This document shows, piece after piece, positions 37,816 through 46,615 of a stretch of 64,000 nucleotides of DNA. The number at the start of each line of letters is the position of its first letter. Position 1 is the first letter of the stretch. The stretch is from Aeromicrobium sp. Sec7.5 (GTDB lineage: Bacteria > Actinomycetota > Actinomycetes > Propionibacteriales > Nocardioidaceae), in NCBI RefSeq assembly GCF_036867135.1, contig NZ_JBAJIJ010000001.1, positions 992,001-1,056,000 on the forward strand. The letters are read 5' to 3'. The notes beneath the pieces were generated by a model. It was not told the DNA's origin. It made no database searches and worked only from the letters and a program-made list of their open reading frames with translations. The position numbers were made by a program, and so were the translations under genes.

Positions 37816-39344
37816 CGGGTCCTCTCCCACGCGGACGGGCGCGACAGCCAGAAGGCCGGCAGGACGGCCACGACCACCAGGGCCAGAGCGTACGGGGCCG
37901 CGTCGCCGTACGCCGCGGCCGTGGTGCGCGACCAGATCTCGGTGGCCAGGGTGTCGAACCCGGTCGGACGCAGCAGCTGCGTGGCGGGCAGCTCCTTCAT
38001 CACGGTGAGCGTCACGAGCAGGGTCGCCGCGGCCAGGCCGGGGGAGGAGAGCCGCCAGGTCGTGGAGGCCGACGCGGCGACGGGGCCGCGACCCAGCGAC
38101 CGGGCGACCTGGGGCAGCGTCGGGGGCACGAGTCCCACCGAGCCGCGGACGGCGGCGATCGCCTGGGGCAGGAACAGCACGACGTACGCGAAGACCAGGA
38201 TCGTGAGGCTTTGGTAGAGGTCGGGGACGACCCGCAACGACAGGTAGACCAGCGACAGCGCGACAACGATGCCGGGGAGGGCGTGGCCGGTGTAGCCGCC
38301 CGTCTCGAGCAGCGCCACGGCAGCGCCCCGGTGGCGGGCCGCCAGGACGCCGATCGGCAGGGCGAGCAGGAGGGCCGCGACGGCCGCGACGGCCGCGACC
38401 ACGGCGGTGTTGGCGGTCGCCGTGAGGAGCTCGGTGCGGTCCAGCGAGCCGGAGGTGTCGGCGATCAGCCGCTGCACGAGGGCCGCGACCGGGATCCCGA
38501 GGGCGACCACGGCCGGCAGGAGCAGGAAGGCAGCCGCCGGCAGCGTCCAGCGGCCGGCCCCGCGGCGATCCGGGGAGCGGCGGACGCCCGAGCCGGTGCG
38601 CCACCGCTGGCCGCGTCCGCGCGCGAACCGTTCCGCGGCCACCACGGCCAGGGCGATCGCGACGAGCACGATCGCCAGGACGACCGCCGAGTCGCGGCCG
38701 ATGAAGGAGTTGTACTGGCGCGAGATCGCGAACGTGAAGACCTCGAACCGGAAGATCGAGACGGCGCCGTAGTCGGAGAGCACGTAGAGGCCGACCAACA
38801 GCGACCCCGCTGCGGCCGCCGGGGCGACCTGCGGGAGGGTCGTGGTGAGCCAGGCCGCCGCGGGGGAGCGACCGAGCGAGCGGGCGACCTCGGCCGGGGC
38901 GGTGTCCGCCGATCGCAGCGACGCCAGGACGGGCAACGTCACGTACGGGACGCTGACCGCGGACAGCACGAGCCACGACGGCACGAAGCCGTTCCACCCC
39001 GGCACCGTCGCGAGCCATCCGGTCGCCGCGACGTAGGACGGTGCCGCCAGTGGCAGGGCCGCGGCGACCATCCAGAGTCGTCCGCCCGGCAGCCGCACCC
39101 GGGTCAGGATCCAGGCGGTCGCCGTCCCGATCGCGAAGCACGTGGCGCAGACCGCCGCGGTCAGCAGCAGGCTGCGCACCATGAGGGCCGTCGTCTGGGT
39201 CCGGGTGAGCGTGGCGAGGACGTCGCCGCGGTCGATCTCAAGTCCGCGGATCGCCAGGTACACCAGCGGGACGCTCGCCACGACGGCCGCCACCGCCCCT
39301 GCGGCGAGCAGGAGCGGTGGCGGTCGGAGGCGGGACCCGGTCAG
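37812..39344 (-). CDS. Iron(III)-type ABC transporter permease (FbpB-like, fused halves)
   Basis: This protein of about 510 residues has two homologous permease halves with some twelve membrane segments. Both carry EAA-like loops (AEVARSLGRSPAAAWLTTTL, and PQVARSLGRGPVAASASTTW). No ATG or GTG lies at the natural N-terminus. The first in-frame GTG is at 39293, which would cut into the first membrane helix. A CTG at 39344 overlaps the binding-protein stop (CTGA) and has GAGGAAG about ten bases upstream, so I take it as the probable start. The 3' end overlaps the ATPase gene by ATGA. Confidence 0.85.
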   Translation of the reverse strand: MTGSRLRPPPLLLAAGAVAAVVASVPLVYLAIRGLEIDRGDVLATLTRTQTTALMVRSLLLTAAVCATCFAIGTATAWILTRVRLPGGRLWMVAAALPLAAPSYVAATGWLATVPGWNGFVPSWLVLSAVSVPYVTLPVLASLRSADTAPAEVARSLGRSPAAAWLTTTLPQVAPAAAAGSLLVGLYVLSDYGAVSIFRFEVFTFAISRQYNSFIGRDSAVVLAIVLVAIALAVVAAERFARGRGQRWRTGSGVRRSPDRRGAGRWTLPAAAFLLLPAVVALGIPVAALVQRLIADTSGSLDRTELLTATANTAVVAAVAAVAALLLALPIGVLAARHRGAAVALLETGGYTGHALPGIVVALSLVYLSLRVVPDLYQSLTILVFAYVVLFLPQAIAAVRGSVGLVPPTLPQVARSLGRGPVAASASTTWRLSSPGLAAATLLVTLTVMKELPATQLLRPTGFDTLATEIWSRTTAAAYGDAAPYALALVVVAVLPAFWLSRPSAWERTR

Positions 39345-40384
39345 CTGAGGCCGGCTTCCTCGATCATCGCGATCGTGGTGGCCAGGTCGGCGAGGTCGGA
39401 CAGGTCGATGTCGGGACCCTGCAGGTCGGCCAGGGCGGGCAGCCCCTCCGGAGCGGCGACGCCCGGGGCGAGCGGGTACTCGAACGTCTCGTCGACGAAG
39501 TACTGCTGGCCCGCCTCCGACACGAGGTAGGCCACGAACGCCTCCGCGTCCGGGTGCTCCGAGAGGATGCCGGCGCCGGTGACGTTGACGAGGGCGCCCG
39601 GATCGCCCGCATCGGCGAACTTCAGCTGGGCGCGCATGTTCTCGGCGCCGACCTCGGCCGCGAGCTGGAACCAGTAGTAGTGGTTGATCAGACCGATGCC
39701 GAGCGTGCCGTCGTTCACGGCGGCCAGCGTGAGCCCGTTCTTCTCGTACGACTGGAAGTCGTTCGCGGCGATGCCTTCGAGCCACTCACGGGCGGCGTCG
39801 TCGCCCTCGGCCACGCGGAAGCCGGTCACGAAGGCCTGGAAGCTGGCGTTGCCGGGCGGGAAGCCCACCTGGCCGCTCCACTGCGGGTCGGTGAAGGACG
39901 CGACGGTGCCCGGCACCTCGTCGGCCGAGTAGGTCTGGCTGTCGTAGGCGATGACGCGGGCCCGGCCCGTCACGCCGACCCACGTGTCGTCGGTCGAGGT
40001 GTACTCCGGCATCACGGCGTCGGTGATCTCGGCGGGCAGGTCCAGCAGCATGCCCTCGTCCGAGACGGCGCCGAGGGCGCCGGCGTCCTGCGACAGGAAC
40101 ACGTCGGCCGGCGTCGCGTCACCCTCCTCGAGCAGCGTCGCGGCGAGCTCGGGGGAGTCGCCGTAGCGGGCCTCGACCTCGATGCCGGTCTCCTCGGTGA
40201 ACTGTTCGATGAGGGGCTTGAGCAGCTCCTCGTCACGGCCGACGTACACGACCAGCGGCTCGTCGCCGCTGGCGGCGTCGTCGCTGTTGTCGCCCGATCC
40301 GCACGCGGCCAGGACAGCCAGGCTCGACAGGGCGACGGCCGCGAGGCGCAGGCGGCTGGAACGGGGGCGCAGGGGCGTACGCAT
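39341..40384 (-). CDS. Iron(III)-type ABC transporter substrate-binding lipoprotein
   Basis: This 347-residue lipoprotein has the lipobox LAVLAAC with C28 lipidated. The mature part has the family 1/FbpA architecture: LVVYVGRDEELLKPLIEQF, then DVFLSQDAGALGAV. The late GIGLINHYYWFQL has paired tyrosines placed as in ferric-binding proteins that coordinate Fe(III) through two tyrosines. It heads the operon with the permease and ATPase. A weak IdeR/DtxR-like box 35 bases upstream supports iron-responsive control. Confidence 0.9.
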   Translation of the reverse strand: MRTPLRPRSSRLRLAAVALSSLAVLAACGSGDNSDDAASGDEPLVVYVGRDEELLKPLIEQFTEETGIEVEARYGDSPELAATLLEEGDATPADVFLSQDAGALGAVSDEGMLLDLPAEITDAVMPEYTSTDDTWVGVTGRARVIAYDSQTYSADEVPGTVASFTDPQWSGQVGFPPGNASFQAFVTGFRVAEGDDAAREWLEGIAANDFQSYEKNGLTLAAVNDGTLGIGLINHYYWFQLAAEVGAENMRAQLKFADAGDPGALVNVTGAGILSEHPDAEAFVAYLVSEAGQQYFVDETFEYPLAPGVAAPEGLPALADLQGPDIDLSDLADLATTIAMIEEAGLS

Positions 40385-40418
40385 GAAGATCCTTCGAGAC
40401 GACGGGAGTGGGCGGGAG

Positions 40419-40437
40419 CAAGGATAGCCTCAGTTCA
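40419..40437 (-). promoter_or_regulatory. Candidate IdeR/DtxR iron box
   Basis: Read on the minus strand, TGAACTGAGGCTATCCTTG matches the consensus TTAGGTTAGGCTAACCTAA at 12 of 19 positions, including the uninterrupted core AGGCTA and CCT. It lies 35 bases upstream of the iron-type binding-protein start, where an iron repressor would overlap the promoter. The match is moderate, so this is a candidate only. Confidence 0.4.
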
Positions 40438-40533
40438 CCTGTCGGTGGATGGCACTCCCCGATCTGAGGGGGGCGCCGCGACGACGGAGCGGGGTTCGAG
40501 CCCGGCCCGGCGTGCACCTGCCACGATGGACCC

Positions 40534-40821
40534 ATGACGGCTTACTGGATCAGCACCTACCTCGAGGTCCACGACACGGAGAAGCTGAAGGCGTACGTCG
40601 CCCTCGGCGGGCCCGCCATCGAGGCTGCCGGGGGTACCTTCCTGGCCCGGAGTCTGCCCGAGAAGATCTACGAGGCCGCGGTGCACCAGCGCACGGTCCT
40701 GATCCGGTTCGACTCGGTCGAGGCGGCCGTCGCGGCGCACGACGGGGAGCCCTACCAGGAGGCGCTGGCCGCTCTGGGCGACGGCGTGACCCGCGATCTC
40801 CGCATCGTTCCAGGGGTCTGA
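40534..40821 (+). CDS. DUF1330 family protein
   Basis: This 95-residue ferredoxin-like (dimeric alpha-beta barrel) protein has the family pattern MTAYWISTYLEVHDTEKLKA at the start, then GGTFLARS and VLIRFDSVEAAVAAHDGEPYQEAL. Its function is unknown. CACGAT lies exactly six bases before the ATG, and the local context (TGCCACGATGGACCC) resembles that of the DinB-fold gene at 18765. A leaderless start is likely. Confidence 0.85.
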   Translation: MTAYWISTYLEVHDTEKLKAYVALGGPAIEAAGGTFLARSLPEKIYEAAVHQRTVLIRFDSVEAAVAAHDGEPYQEALAALGDGVTRDLRIVPGV

Positions 40822-40875
40822 GCGCACGGACGCGAAGGCGGAGACGCTGGCCGAGATGCGGGGTAGTGTGCGGGC

Positions 40876-41274
40876 ATGACCCCGACCGAGCTGCTCGACA
40901 CCTCGGTTCGCCCACCCGTCGAGCTCACCTCGTGCGGGTACGTCCTGATCGGCCACGACGGCCTGGTCGCGCGCACCAACGCGGAGTTCCGGCGCCTGGT
41001 CGACCGTGAGCAGCACGAGCTCATCGGCACCGCCACGCTGGAGTCGCTGCTCTCGACCGGTGGACGCCGGTACGCCGAGACGCACCTGCGGCCGATGCTG
41101 CAGCTCGACGGCTGGGTGCGCGAGGTCGAGCTCGACCTCGTGCGTCCGGATCGCACCGAGGTGTCGGTGCTCTTCAACGCCGACACGATGACCGGCGAGG
41201 GGCCCGCGTTCCGCGTCGTCGTCGTGGAGGCCCGCGAGCGTCACCGCGACGAGCACGGCCTCGAGCAAGTCTGA
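40876..41274 (+). CDS. Single PAS-domain protein
   Basis: This 132-residue soluble protein looks like a stand-alone PAS fold: GYVLIGHDGLVARTNAEFRR, LIGTATLESLLSTGGRRY, and VREVELDLVRPDRTEVSVLF. No output domain is attached, so it would have to act by interaction. In related actinobacteria such PAS modules sit beside phosphatase or kinase regulators, and here a Ser/Thr kinase gene follows. TAGTGT lies six bases before the ATG, giving a leaderless start. Confidence 0.75.
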   Translation: MTPTELLDTSVRPPVELTSCGYVLIGHDGLVARTNAEFRRLVDREQHELIGTATLESLLSTGGRRYAETHLRPMLQLDGWVREVELDLVRPDRTEVSVLFNADTMTGEGPAFRVVVVEARERHRDEHGLEQV

Positions 41275-41371
41275 GCTCAGCCGACCACGATCCCGGACCA
41301 CGCGGTGTCGACCGGTGGCCGCCGTCAGGGAGAGGAACTCCGTCTGACAACAGTTGATCGCGCAGGACACG

Positions 41372-41405
41372 CGGGGCCCCGGGACCGTCTGGTCCCGGGG
41401 CCCCG
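41372..41405. terminator. Perfect 15-bp GC-rich hairpin upstream of kinase gene 1
   Basis: CGGGGCCCCGGGACC pairs perfectly with GGTCCCGGGGCCCCG around GTCT. It is 98 bases after the PAS gene stop and 60 bases before the kinase start, and is followed by GTGCCGTTCG. The same stem core and the same trailing GTGCCGTTCG occur at 47854-47898 upstream of the second kinase gene. It is probably a terminator for the upstream unit. Confidence 0.65.
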
Positions 41406-41464
41406 TGCCGTTCGTCACGCCCGGCGAAGATGCGGCAGCACGAACCTTGCCGGATCCTGAGAAC

Positions 41465-42463
41465 GTGAACGTCCTGAGCCTGCGTGGCCCCGCGCCGGAA
41501 GCGGCGGGTCGGCACCGCGCCCCGGGGCGCCGCCGCTCGCCGGACCGGTCCCAGGTCCTGGCGGATCGCTACGAGCTGATCGAGATGCTCGGTGCCGGAG
41601 GGATGGGCACCGTCCACCGCGCCCACGACCGCTTGCTCGACCGTCAGGTGGCGGTCAAGATCCTCCGCTCGAGCGTCCCTGACGCTCCGCGTCAGCGTCG
41701 CCGCCTCGCCGCCGAGGCGGTGATCGGCGCCTCGCTGCGACACCCCGGCGTCGCGCAGGTCTACGAGCACGGCGAGGTGCGGGCGGGCTTCGAGCGCACC
41801 CCGTATCTCGTGATGGAGCTCGTCGAGGGGGTCACCTTGGCGTCCCTGCTCGAGGAGCGCGGTCGCCTGAGTGTCGACGAGACGCTCGCGCTGGTGCGGG
41901 AGGTGGCCACGACGCTGGAGCACCTCGCTCAGCAGGGTGTCGTGCACCGTGACCTGAAGCCGGCCAACATCATGCTGACCTCGGACGGTCGCGTGGTGCT
42001 CGTCGACCTGGGAATCGCCCTGGCGCCGTCGAGCGCGGCCATGACCACTACGGGAACGCTGCTCGGCACGGTGGACTTCCTGAGCCCCGAGCAGATCCTC
42101 GGTCGTTCGGCCACCCCGGCGAGTGACCTCTACGCGCTGGGCCTGGTGGCCCACCTCTGCGTGTCCGGCGCTCCAGCCTTCCGCCGGGAGACGACCATCG
42201 CGAGCGCGTACGCCCAGGTCCACGACCCGCTCGCGCCGCTTCCCGGCACCGTCCCGGCGGTCCTGCGCCAACTCGTCTCGGCCCTGTCGGCGAAGGACCC
42301 GAGAGATCGCCCGGCGAGCGCTGCTGCCGTGGTCGCGCACGTGGCCGCGGGCGCCCCGGCGGCCCGCCTCCCGCGCGTGACTCCTGCGGTGCCGTCACCG
42401 GTCACGGCGATCCGCACCCCCGCCACGGGCGGGCGACGCCGCCGCCTCGCCTCCGCCGCCTGA
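41465..42463 (+). CDS. Serine/threonine protein kinase without membrane anchor
   Basis: This 332-residue Hanks-type kinase has the glycine loop LGAGGMGTVHRA, VAVKIL lysine, HRDLKPANIM catalytic loop, DLG in place of DFG, and an SPEQ segment (VDFLSPEQILG). The C-terminal tail is short, Arg/Pro-rich and lacks a membrane helix, unlike its paralogue at 48006. The GTG at 41465 (VNVLSLRG) is taken as the start. An upstream TTG at 41354 would place the strong 41372-41405 hairpin inside the coding region. Substrates are unknown. Confidence 0.88.
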   Translation: MNVLSLRGPAPEAAGRHRAPGRRRSPDRSQVLADRYELIEMLGAGGMGTVHRAHDRLLDRQVAVKILRSSVPDAPRQRRRLAAEAVIGASLRHPGVAQVYEHGEVRAGFERTPYLVMELVEGVTLASLLEERGRLSVDETLALVREVATTLEHLAQQGVVHRDLKPANIMLTSDGRVVLVDLGIALAPSSAAMTTTGTLLGTVDFLSPEQILGRSATPASDLYALGLVAHLCVSGAPAFRRETTIASAYAQVHDPLAPLPGTVPAVLRQLVSALSAKDPRDRPASAAAVVAHVAAGAPAARLPRVTPAVPSPVTAIRTPATGGRRRRLASAA

Positions 42464-42511
42464 GCGCGTCGCGACCACCGAGCTCGGACTGCGGACATGG
42501 CGGGCGGCGCC

Positions 42512-42540
42512 TACCGTGAAGTAGTGACTTCAACTACTTC
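42512..42540 (+). promoter_or_regulatory. Leaderless promoter with operator over the ADH start codon
   Basis: TACCGT (42512-42517) is six bases before the GTG at 42524. The perfect inverted repeat GAAGTAGT - GACTTCA - ACTACTTC (42518-42540) covers the expected transcription start and first codons. A repressor bound there would block both initiation and translation. No dedicated regulator gene is adjacent. Confidence 0.65.
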
Positions 42541-43576
42541 CGCCCTGTCCGTCTCCGCCGCTGGAAAGCCCTTCGACACCGTCGAGATCGATCGCCGTGA
42601 CCTGCGCGCGAACGACGTCCGGATCAAGGTCCGGTACGCGGGCATCTGCCACTCCGACATCCACCAGGCCCGCGACGAGTGGGGTCAGGGCATCTTCCCG
42701 ATGACCCCCGGGCACGAGATCGTCGGCACGGTCGACGAGGTCGGCAGCGACGTCACGGCACACGCGGTCGGCGACACGGTCGGGGTGGGGTGCTTCGTGG
42801 ACTCGTGCCTGGAGTGCGAGCCGTGCCGCGACGGCGAGGAGCAGTTCTGCGACCGGGGCGTCGCGCAGACGTACTCCGCGAAGGGGTACGACGGCGAGAT
42901 CACCCACGGCGGGTACAGCGGCCAGGTCGTCGTGCGCGACCACTTCGTCGTGAAGGTCCCGGACGGTGTCGACCTGGCAGCCACGACCCCGCTGCTGTGC
43001 GCCGGCATCACGACCTACGCCCCGCTCAAGCGCTACGAGGTCGGCGAGGGCTCGAAGGTCGGTGTCATCGGCCTGGGCGGACTCGGTCACGTGGCCGTCA
43101 AGATCGCCGCGGCCCTGGGCGCCGAGGTGTCGGTCCTGAGCCGCACCGACGCCAAGAAGGACGACGGCCTGGCCTTCGGGGCCACGCACTACTACGCGAC
43201 CGAGGACGAGTCGGTGTTCGACGACCTTGCCGGCTCGTTCGACCTGCTGGTCAACACCGTCGGCGCGGCGGTTCCCCTCGACCAGTTCCTGGGCCTGCTG
43301 AACCGCGGCGGCACCATGGTCAACCTCGGTGCGCCGAGCGAGAACCTCGAGGTCGGTGCGTTCTCGCTCCTGAGCCGTCGCCGGGCCGTCGCGGGGTCGA
43401 TGGTCGGAGGGCTCCCGCAGACCCAGGAGATGCTCGACTTCTGCGCCGAGCACGGCATCACCGCCACGATCGAGCTGATCGACGCCTCGGAGGTCGACGA
43501 CGCCTACAACCGCGTCGTCGACGGCGACGCCCGCTACCGGGTGGTCATCGACGCCGACACGATCGGTGCCGCATGA
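42524..43576 (+). CDS. Zinc-dependent alcohol/aldehyde dehydrogenase (YahK/CAD-like)
   Basis: This 350-residue MDR dehydrogenase of the cinnamyl-alcohol/YahK branch has GICHSDIHQARDEWG and PGHEIVGTVDEVGSDV. Structural zinc cysteines are in CLECEPCRDGEEQFC, and GLGGLGHVAVKIA is the nucleotide loop. The length equals that of E. coli YahK (about 349). The GTG at 42524 is chosen because TACCGT is six bases upstream; an in-frame ATG at 42497 would lie upstream of that promoter. The Zwf-like gene overlaps its stop by ATGA, so both share an mRNA. Confidence 0.9.
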   Translation: MTSTTSALSVSAAGKPFDTVEIDRRDLRANDVRIKVRYAGICHSDIHQARDEWGQGIFPMTPGHEIVGTVDEVGSDVTAHAVGDTVGVGCFVDSCLECEPCRDGEEQFCDRGVAQTYSAKGYDGEITHGGYSGQVVVRDHFVVKVPDGVDLAATTPLLCAGITTYAPLKRYEVGEGSKVGVIGLGGLGHVAVKIAAALGAEVSVLSRTDAKKDDGLAFGATHYYATEDESVFDDLAGSFDLLVNTVGAAVPLDQFLGLLNRGGTMVNLGAPSENLEVGAFSLLSRRRAVAGSMVGGLPQTQEMLDFCAEHGITATIELIDASEVDDAYNRVVDGDARYRVVIDADTIGAA

Positions 43577-44823
43577 CCCGTCCGCAGGTGCTCGTGATGT
43601 TCGGGGCGACGGGCGACCTCTTCTCCCGCAAGCTCCTGCCGTCGCTCGTGCGCCTGCACGCCGAGGGGGAGCTCGGTGACCTGCGGGTCGTGGGCACGGG
43701 GCGCCATGCTCCCGACGACCGCGAGGCGTGGATCTCGGAGCTGCGGGAGGCGGCCACCGAGGCCGTGCCCGAGGGAGTGCGCGGTTCGGTCGACGCCGTC
43801 GTCGACCGCATCTCCTTCGTCGTGTCCAGCGCCGACGACGGCGACGACCTGGCCCGCGAGGTGGCGCAGGCCGAGGCGGATCTGGCTGAGGCGGGCCTGG
43901 CCGAGTCAGGCTCCGACGAGGCCGGCCGCGTGCTCTACTTTTCGGTGCCCCCGACGGCCCTCGAGGACCTGCTCGGGATGATCGACCGCACCGGGCTGTC
44001 CGAGCGTGCTCGCCTCGTGGTGGAGAAGCCCTACGGCCTCGACGCCGAGTCGGGCCGCGCTCTCGACGCCGCGCTGCACGACGTCGTCGACGAGGACCGG
44101 GTCTACCGGATCGACCACTTCCTCGGCTCGGCCGCCGTGGCCGAGCTCGCCGGGCTGGACCCCGAGGGCGTGCAGCAGGTGCAGGTCGACGTGCCGGAGA
44201 CGCTCGGTCTCGAGGGCCGCGCCGGCTTCTACGAGTCGACCGGGTGCCTGCGCGACATGGTCGTCACGCACCTGGCGCAGCTCGTCGGCGTCATCGCGGC
44301 ACCGGCCCGGGAGGGCGCGGCGTGGCGCGACGCGCGAGCCGAGGTGTTCGCCGCGATGGCGCCGCTGACCGACGAGGAGACCGTGCTGGGCCAGTACGTC
44401 GGGTACCGCGACGAGGAGGACGTCGACGACGGATCGACCGTCGAGACCTACGCCGCGACGATCTTCCACCTGAGCAGCGGTCCCTGGCGCGACGTGCCGT
44501 TCGTCGTGCGCACCGGCAAGAACCTCGCCGCGAACCGCTCGGTCGTGACCTTGCGCCATCGCGACGGATCGGAGCGCACCGTCGACGTCGACGCGGCGGA
44601 GGAGGGGCTGGCTCTCGACCCGTACGCGCGGCTGCTGGCCGACGTGGCGGCGGGCGACCCGAGCCGTTTCGTGCGGGGTGACCACGCCGAGGAGCTGTGG
44701 CGCGTCGTCGCTCCCGTGCTCGACGACGACCGCCCACCCGTGACCTACGAACCAGGATCGTGGGGCCCGGCCGAGGCCGACGAGCTGCCCGGTCCGGATG
44801 GATGGAGCCTCTCGCATGCCTGA
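43573..44823 (+). CDS. Short glucose-6-phosphate dehydrogenase-like (Zwf-family) protein
   Basis: This 416-residue Zwf-family oxidoreductase has the dinucleotide motif FGATGDLFSRKL at residues 10-21, EKPYGLD, RIDHFLGS at 179-186 and the catalytic-base histidine H233 in VVTHLAQL. The lysine of the classical RIDHYLGKE substrate motif is Ser186, and the protein is about 90 residues shorter than typical Zwf. The substrate may therefore not be glucose-6-phosphate. It is coupled to an alcohol dehydrogenase upstream (ATGA) and to a GH15 hydrolase downstream (8-base overlap). Confidence 0.85.
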   Translation: MTRPQVLVMFGATGDLFSRKLLPSLVRLHAEGELGDLRVVGTGRHAPDDREAWISELREAATEAVPEGVRGSVDAVVDRISFVVSSADDGDDLAREVAQAEADLAEAGLAESGSDEAGRVLYFSVPPTALEDLLGMIDRTGLSERARLVVEKPYGLDAESGRALDAALHDVVDEDRVYRIDHFLGSAAVAELAGLDPEGVQQVQVDVPETLGLEGRAGFYESTGCLRDMVVTHLAQLVGVIAAPAREGAAWRDARAEVFAAMAPLTDEETVLGQYVGYRDEEDVDDGSTVETYAATIFHLSSGPWRDVPFVVRTGKNLAANRSVVTLRHRDGSERTVDVDAAEEGLALDPYARLLADVAAGDPSRFVRGDHAEELWRVVAPVLDDDRPPVTYEPGSWGPAEADELPGPDGWSLSHA

Positions 44824-46615
44824 CACCGGAAGTGACATCGCCGCCCACGGCCTGATCGGTGATCTTCGGAGCGCCGCGATGGTCGCCGAGGACGGGGCGA
44901 TCGACTGGTTCTGTCCGGGCCGGTTCGACGCGCCCAGCGCCTTCGCCGCCATCCTCGACCGCGACAAGGGCGGCAGCTGGACGATCCGCCCGGACGACAC
45001 CGTGCGGCGGACCCAGCAGTTCTACCTGCCGGACACCGCGATCCTCGCGACGCGCTTCCTGACGGACGCGGGCGTCGTGGAGGTGCACGACTTCATGCCG
45101 ATCTCGCAGGCGCACGATCCCGATCACCGTCAGCGCATCGTGCGCCGGGTCCAGGTGGTTCGGGGGACCGCCACGGTGCGCACCCGCGTCGCCGTGCGAC
45201 CCGACTACGCGCGCGCCGAGGCGGAGGTCGCCACCGTCGACGGCGGGCTCATGATCACCGGTGACTCCACGCGGCTCGGCCTGAGCGCCACGACCGACCT
45301 GGAGGTCGACGGCAACGACGTCGTGAGCACCTTCCGACTGGAGCTCGGCGACACCGCGCTGTTCGTGCTCGAGGTGCTCGCGCCGGAGGACGAGCTGCAG
45401 CCCTGCGTCACCGACGACACCCGGACCCTGTTCGACACCACGTCCGACTTCTGGCGCGCCTGGATCCACCGGTCGACGTACCGCGGCCGCTGGCGCGAGC
45501 CGGTCAACCGGTCGGCCATCACGCTCAAGCTGCTGACGCACGAGCCGAGCGGCGCCATCGTGGCGGCGGCGACCACGAGCCTGCCCGAGGAGATCGGGGG
45601 CGAGCGCAACTGGGACTACCGCTACGTGTGGATCCGCGATGCCGCGTTCAGCCTCTACGCGCTCCTGGCGCTGGGGTTCACCGACGAGGCGGCGGCATTC
45701 ATGCGCTGGCTCTCGGAGCGGCTCGGTGAGGACGCCGACGGGGGCCTCGGACCCTTGCGGGTCATGTACGACATCGACGGCACGCCCCCGGTCGAGGAGA
45801 TCGAGCTCGACCACCTCTCCGGCTACCGCGACTCCCGGCCGGTGCGCGTCGGCAACGCGGCGGCCGACCAACTCCAGCTCGACATCTACGGCGAGATCAT
45901 CGACTCGGTCTACCTCTTCGACAAGCACGGCACCGGCATCAGCCACGACGCGTGGGCCGACGTGCAGCGGGTCGTCGACTGGGTCGCGGAGAACTGGGAC
46001 CGGGCCGATGCCGGCATGTGGGAGATCCGGGGCGACGTGCGCGAGCACACGACCTCGCGGCTCATGTGCTGGGTCGCGCTCGAGCGCGCGGTCCGCATCG
46101 CCCGCAAGCGTGGCCTGCCGGGCGACCTGGTCACCTGGTCGCGCGTCCGCGACGAGATCTACGAGCGCATTCACGCCGACTCGTGGAACGGCGAGGCGTT
46201 CACGCAGACCGTCGGCGGCTCCGCGCTCGACGCGGGCGTGCTGCTGATGCCACTCGTGAAGTTCGGGTCGCCCGTCGACCCGCGCTTCCTCTCGACGCTG
46301 GAGGCGATCGAGGAGCGGCTCGTGACCGACAGCCTCGTGCTGCGCTACGACTCCGACGAGTCGCCCGACGGCGTGGCCGGCGACGAGGGCACCTTCACGC
46401 TCTGCTCGTTCTGGTACGTCGAGGCGCTGACCCGGTCGGGTCGTCTGCGCGATGCCGAGGTGGCCTTCGAGAAGATGCAGACGTACGCCAACCACGTGGG
46501 CCTCTACGCCGAGCAGATCGGCGCCACGGGCGAGCAGCTGGGCAACTTCCCGCAGGCCTTCACGCACCTGTCGATGATCAGCGCGGCGATCAACTTGGAT
46601 CGCGCTCTGGGGTGA
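44816..46615 (+). CDS. Glycoside hydrolase family 15 protein (trehalase/glucoamylase type)
   Basis: This 599-residue GH15 enzyme has an N-terminal beta domain (GLIGDLRSAAMVAEDGAIDW) and an alpha6/alpha6 barrel. The likely catalytic acid is E403 in WEIRGD and the likely base E524 in GDEGTFTLCSFWYVEAL. NWDYRYVWIRDAAFSLYAL is the usual substrate-cleft segment. No signal peptide is seen, so it acts on an intracellular alpha-glucoside. Mycobacterial relatives are trehalases. It is coupled to the Zwf-like gene, consistent with feeding released sugar into oxidation. Confidence 0.92.
   Translation: MPDTGSDIAAHGLIGDLRSAAMVAEDGAIDWFCPGRFDAPSAFAAILDRDKGGSWTIRPDDTVRRTQQFYLPDTAILATRFLTDAGVVEVHDFMPISQAHDPDHRQRIVRRVQVVRGTATVRTRVAVRPDYARAEAEVATVDGGLMITGDSTRLGLSATTDLEVDGNDVVSTFRLELGDTALFVLEVLAPEDELQPCVTDDTRTLFDTTSDFWRAWIHRSTYRGRWREPVNRSAITLKLLTHEPSGAIVAAATTSLPEEIGGERNWDYRYVWIRDAAFSLYALLALGFTDEAAAFMRWLSERLGEDADGGLGPLRVMYDIDGTPPVEEIELDHLSGYRDSRPVRVGNAAADQLQLDIYGEIIDSVYLFDKHGTGISHDAWADVQRVVDWVAENWDRADAGMWEIRGDVREHTTSRLMCWVALERAVRIARKRGLPGDLVTWSRVRDEIYERIHADSWNGEAFTQTVGGSALDAGVLLMPLVKFGSPVDPRFLSTLEAIEERLVTDSLVLRYDSDESPDGVAGDEGTFTLCSFWYVEALTRSGRLRDAEVAFEKMQTYANHVGLYAEQIGATGEQLGNFPQAFTHLSMISAAINLDRALG

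Noticed and set aside
41354-41464. Upstream TTG start for kinase gene 1
   Set aside because: It would translate through a perfect 15-bp hairpin that is clearly non-coding, and the added residues do not resemble a kinase N-terminus.
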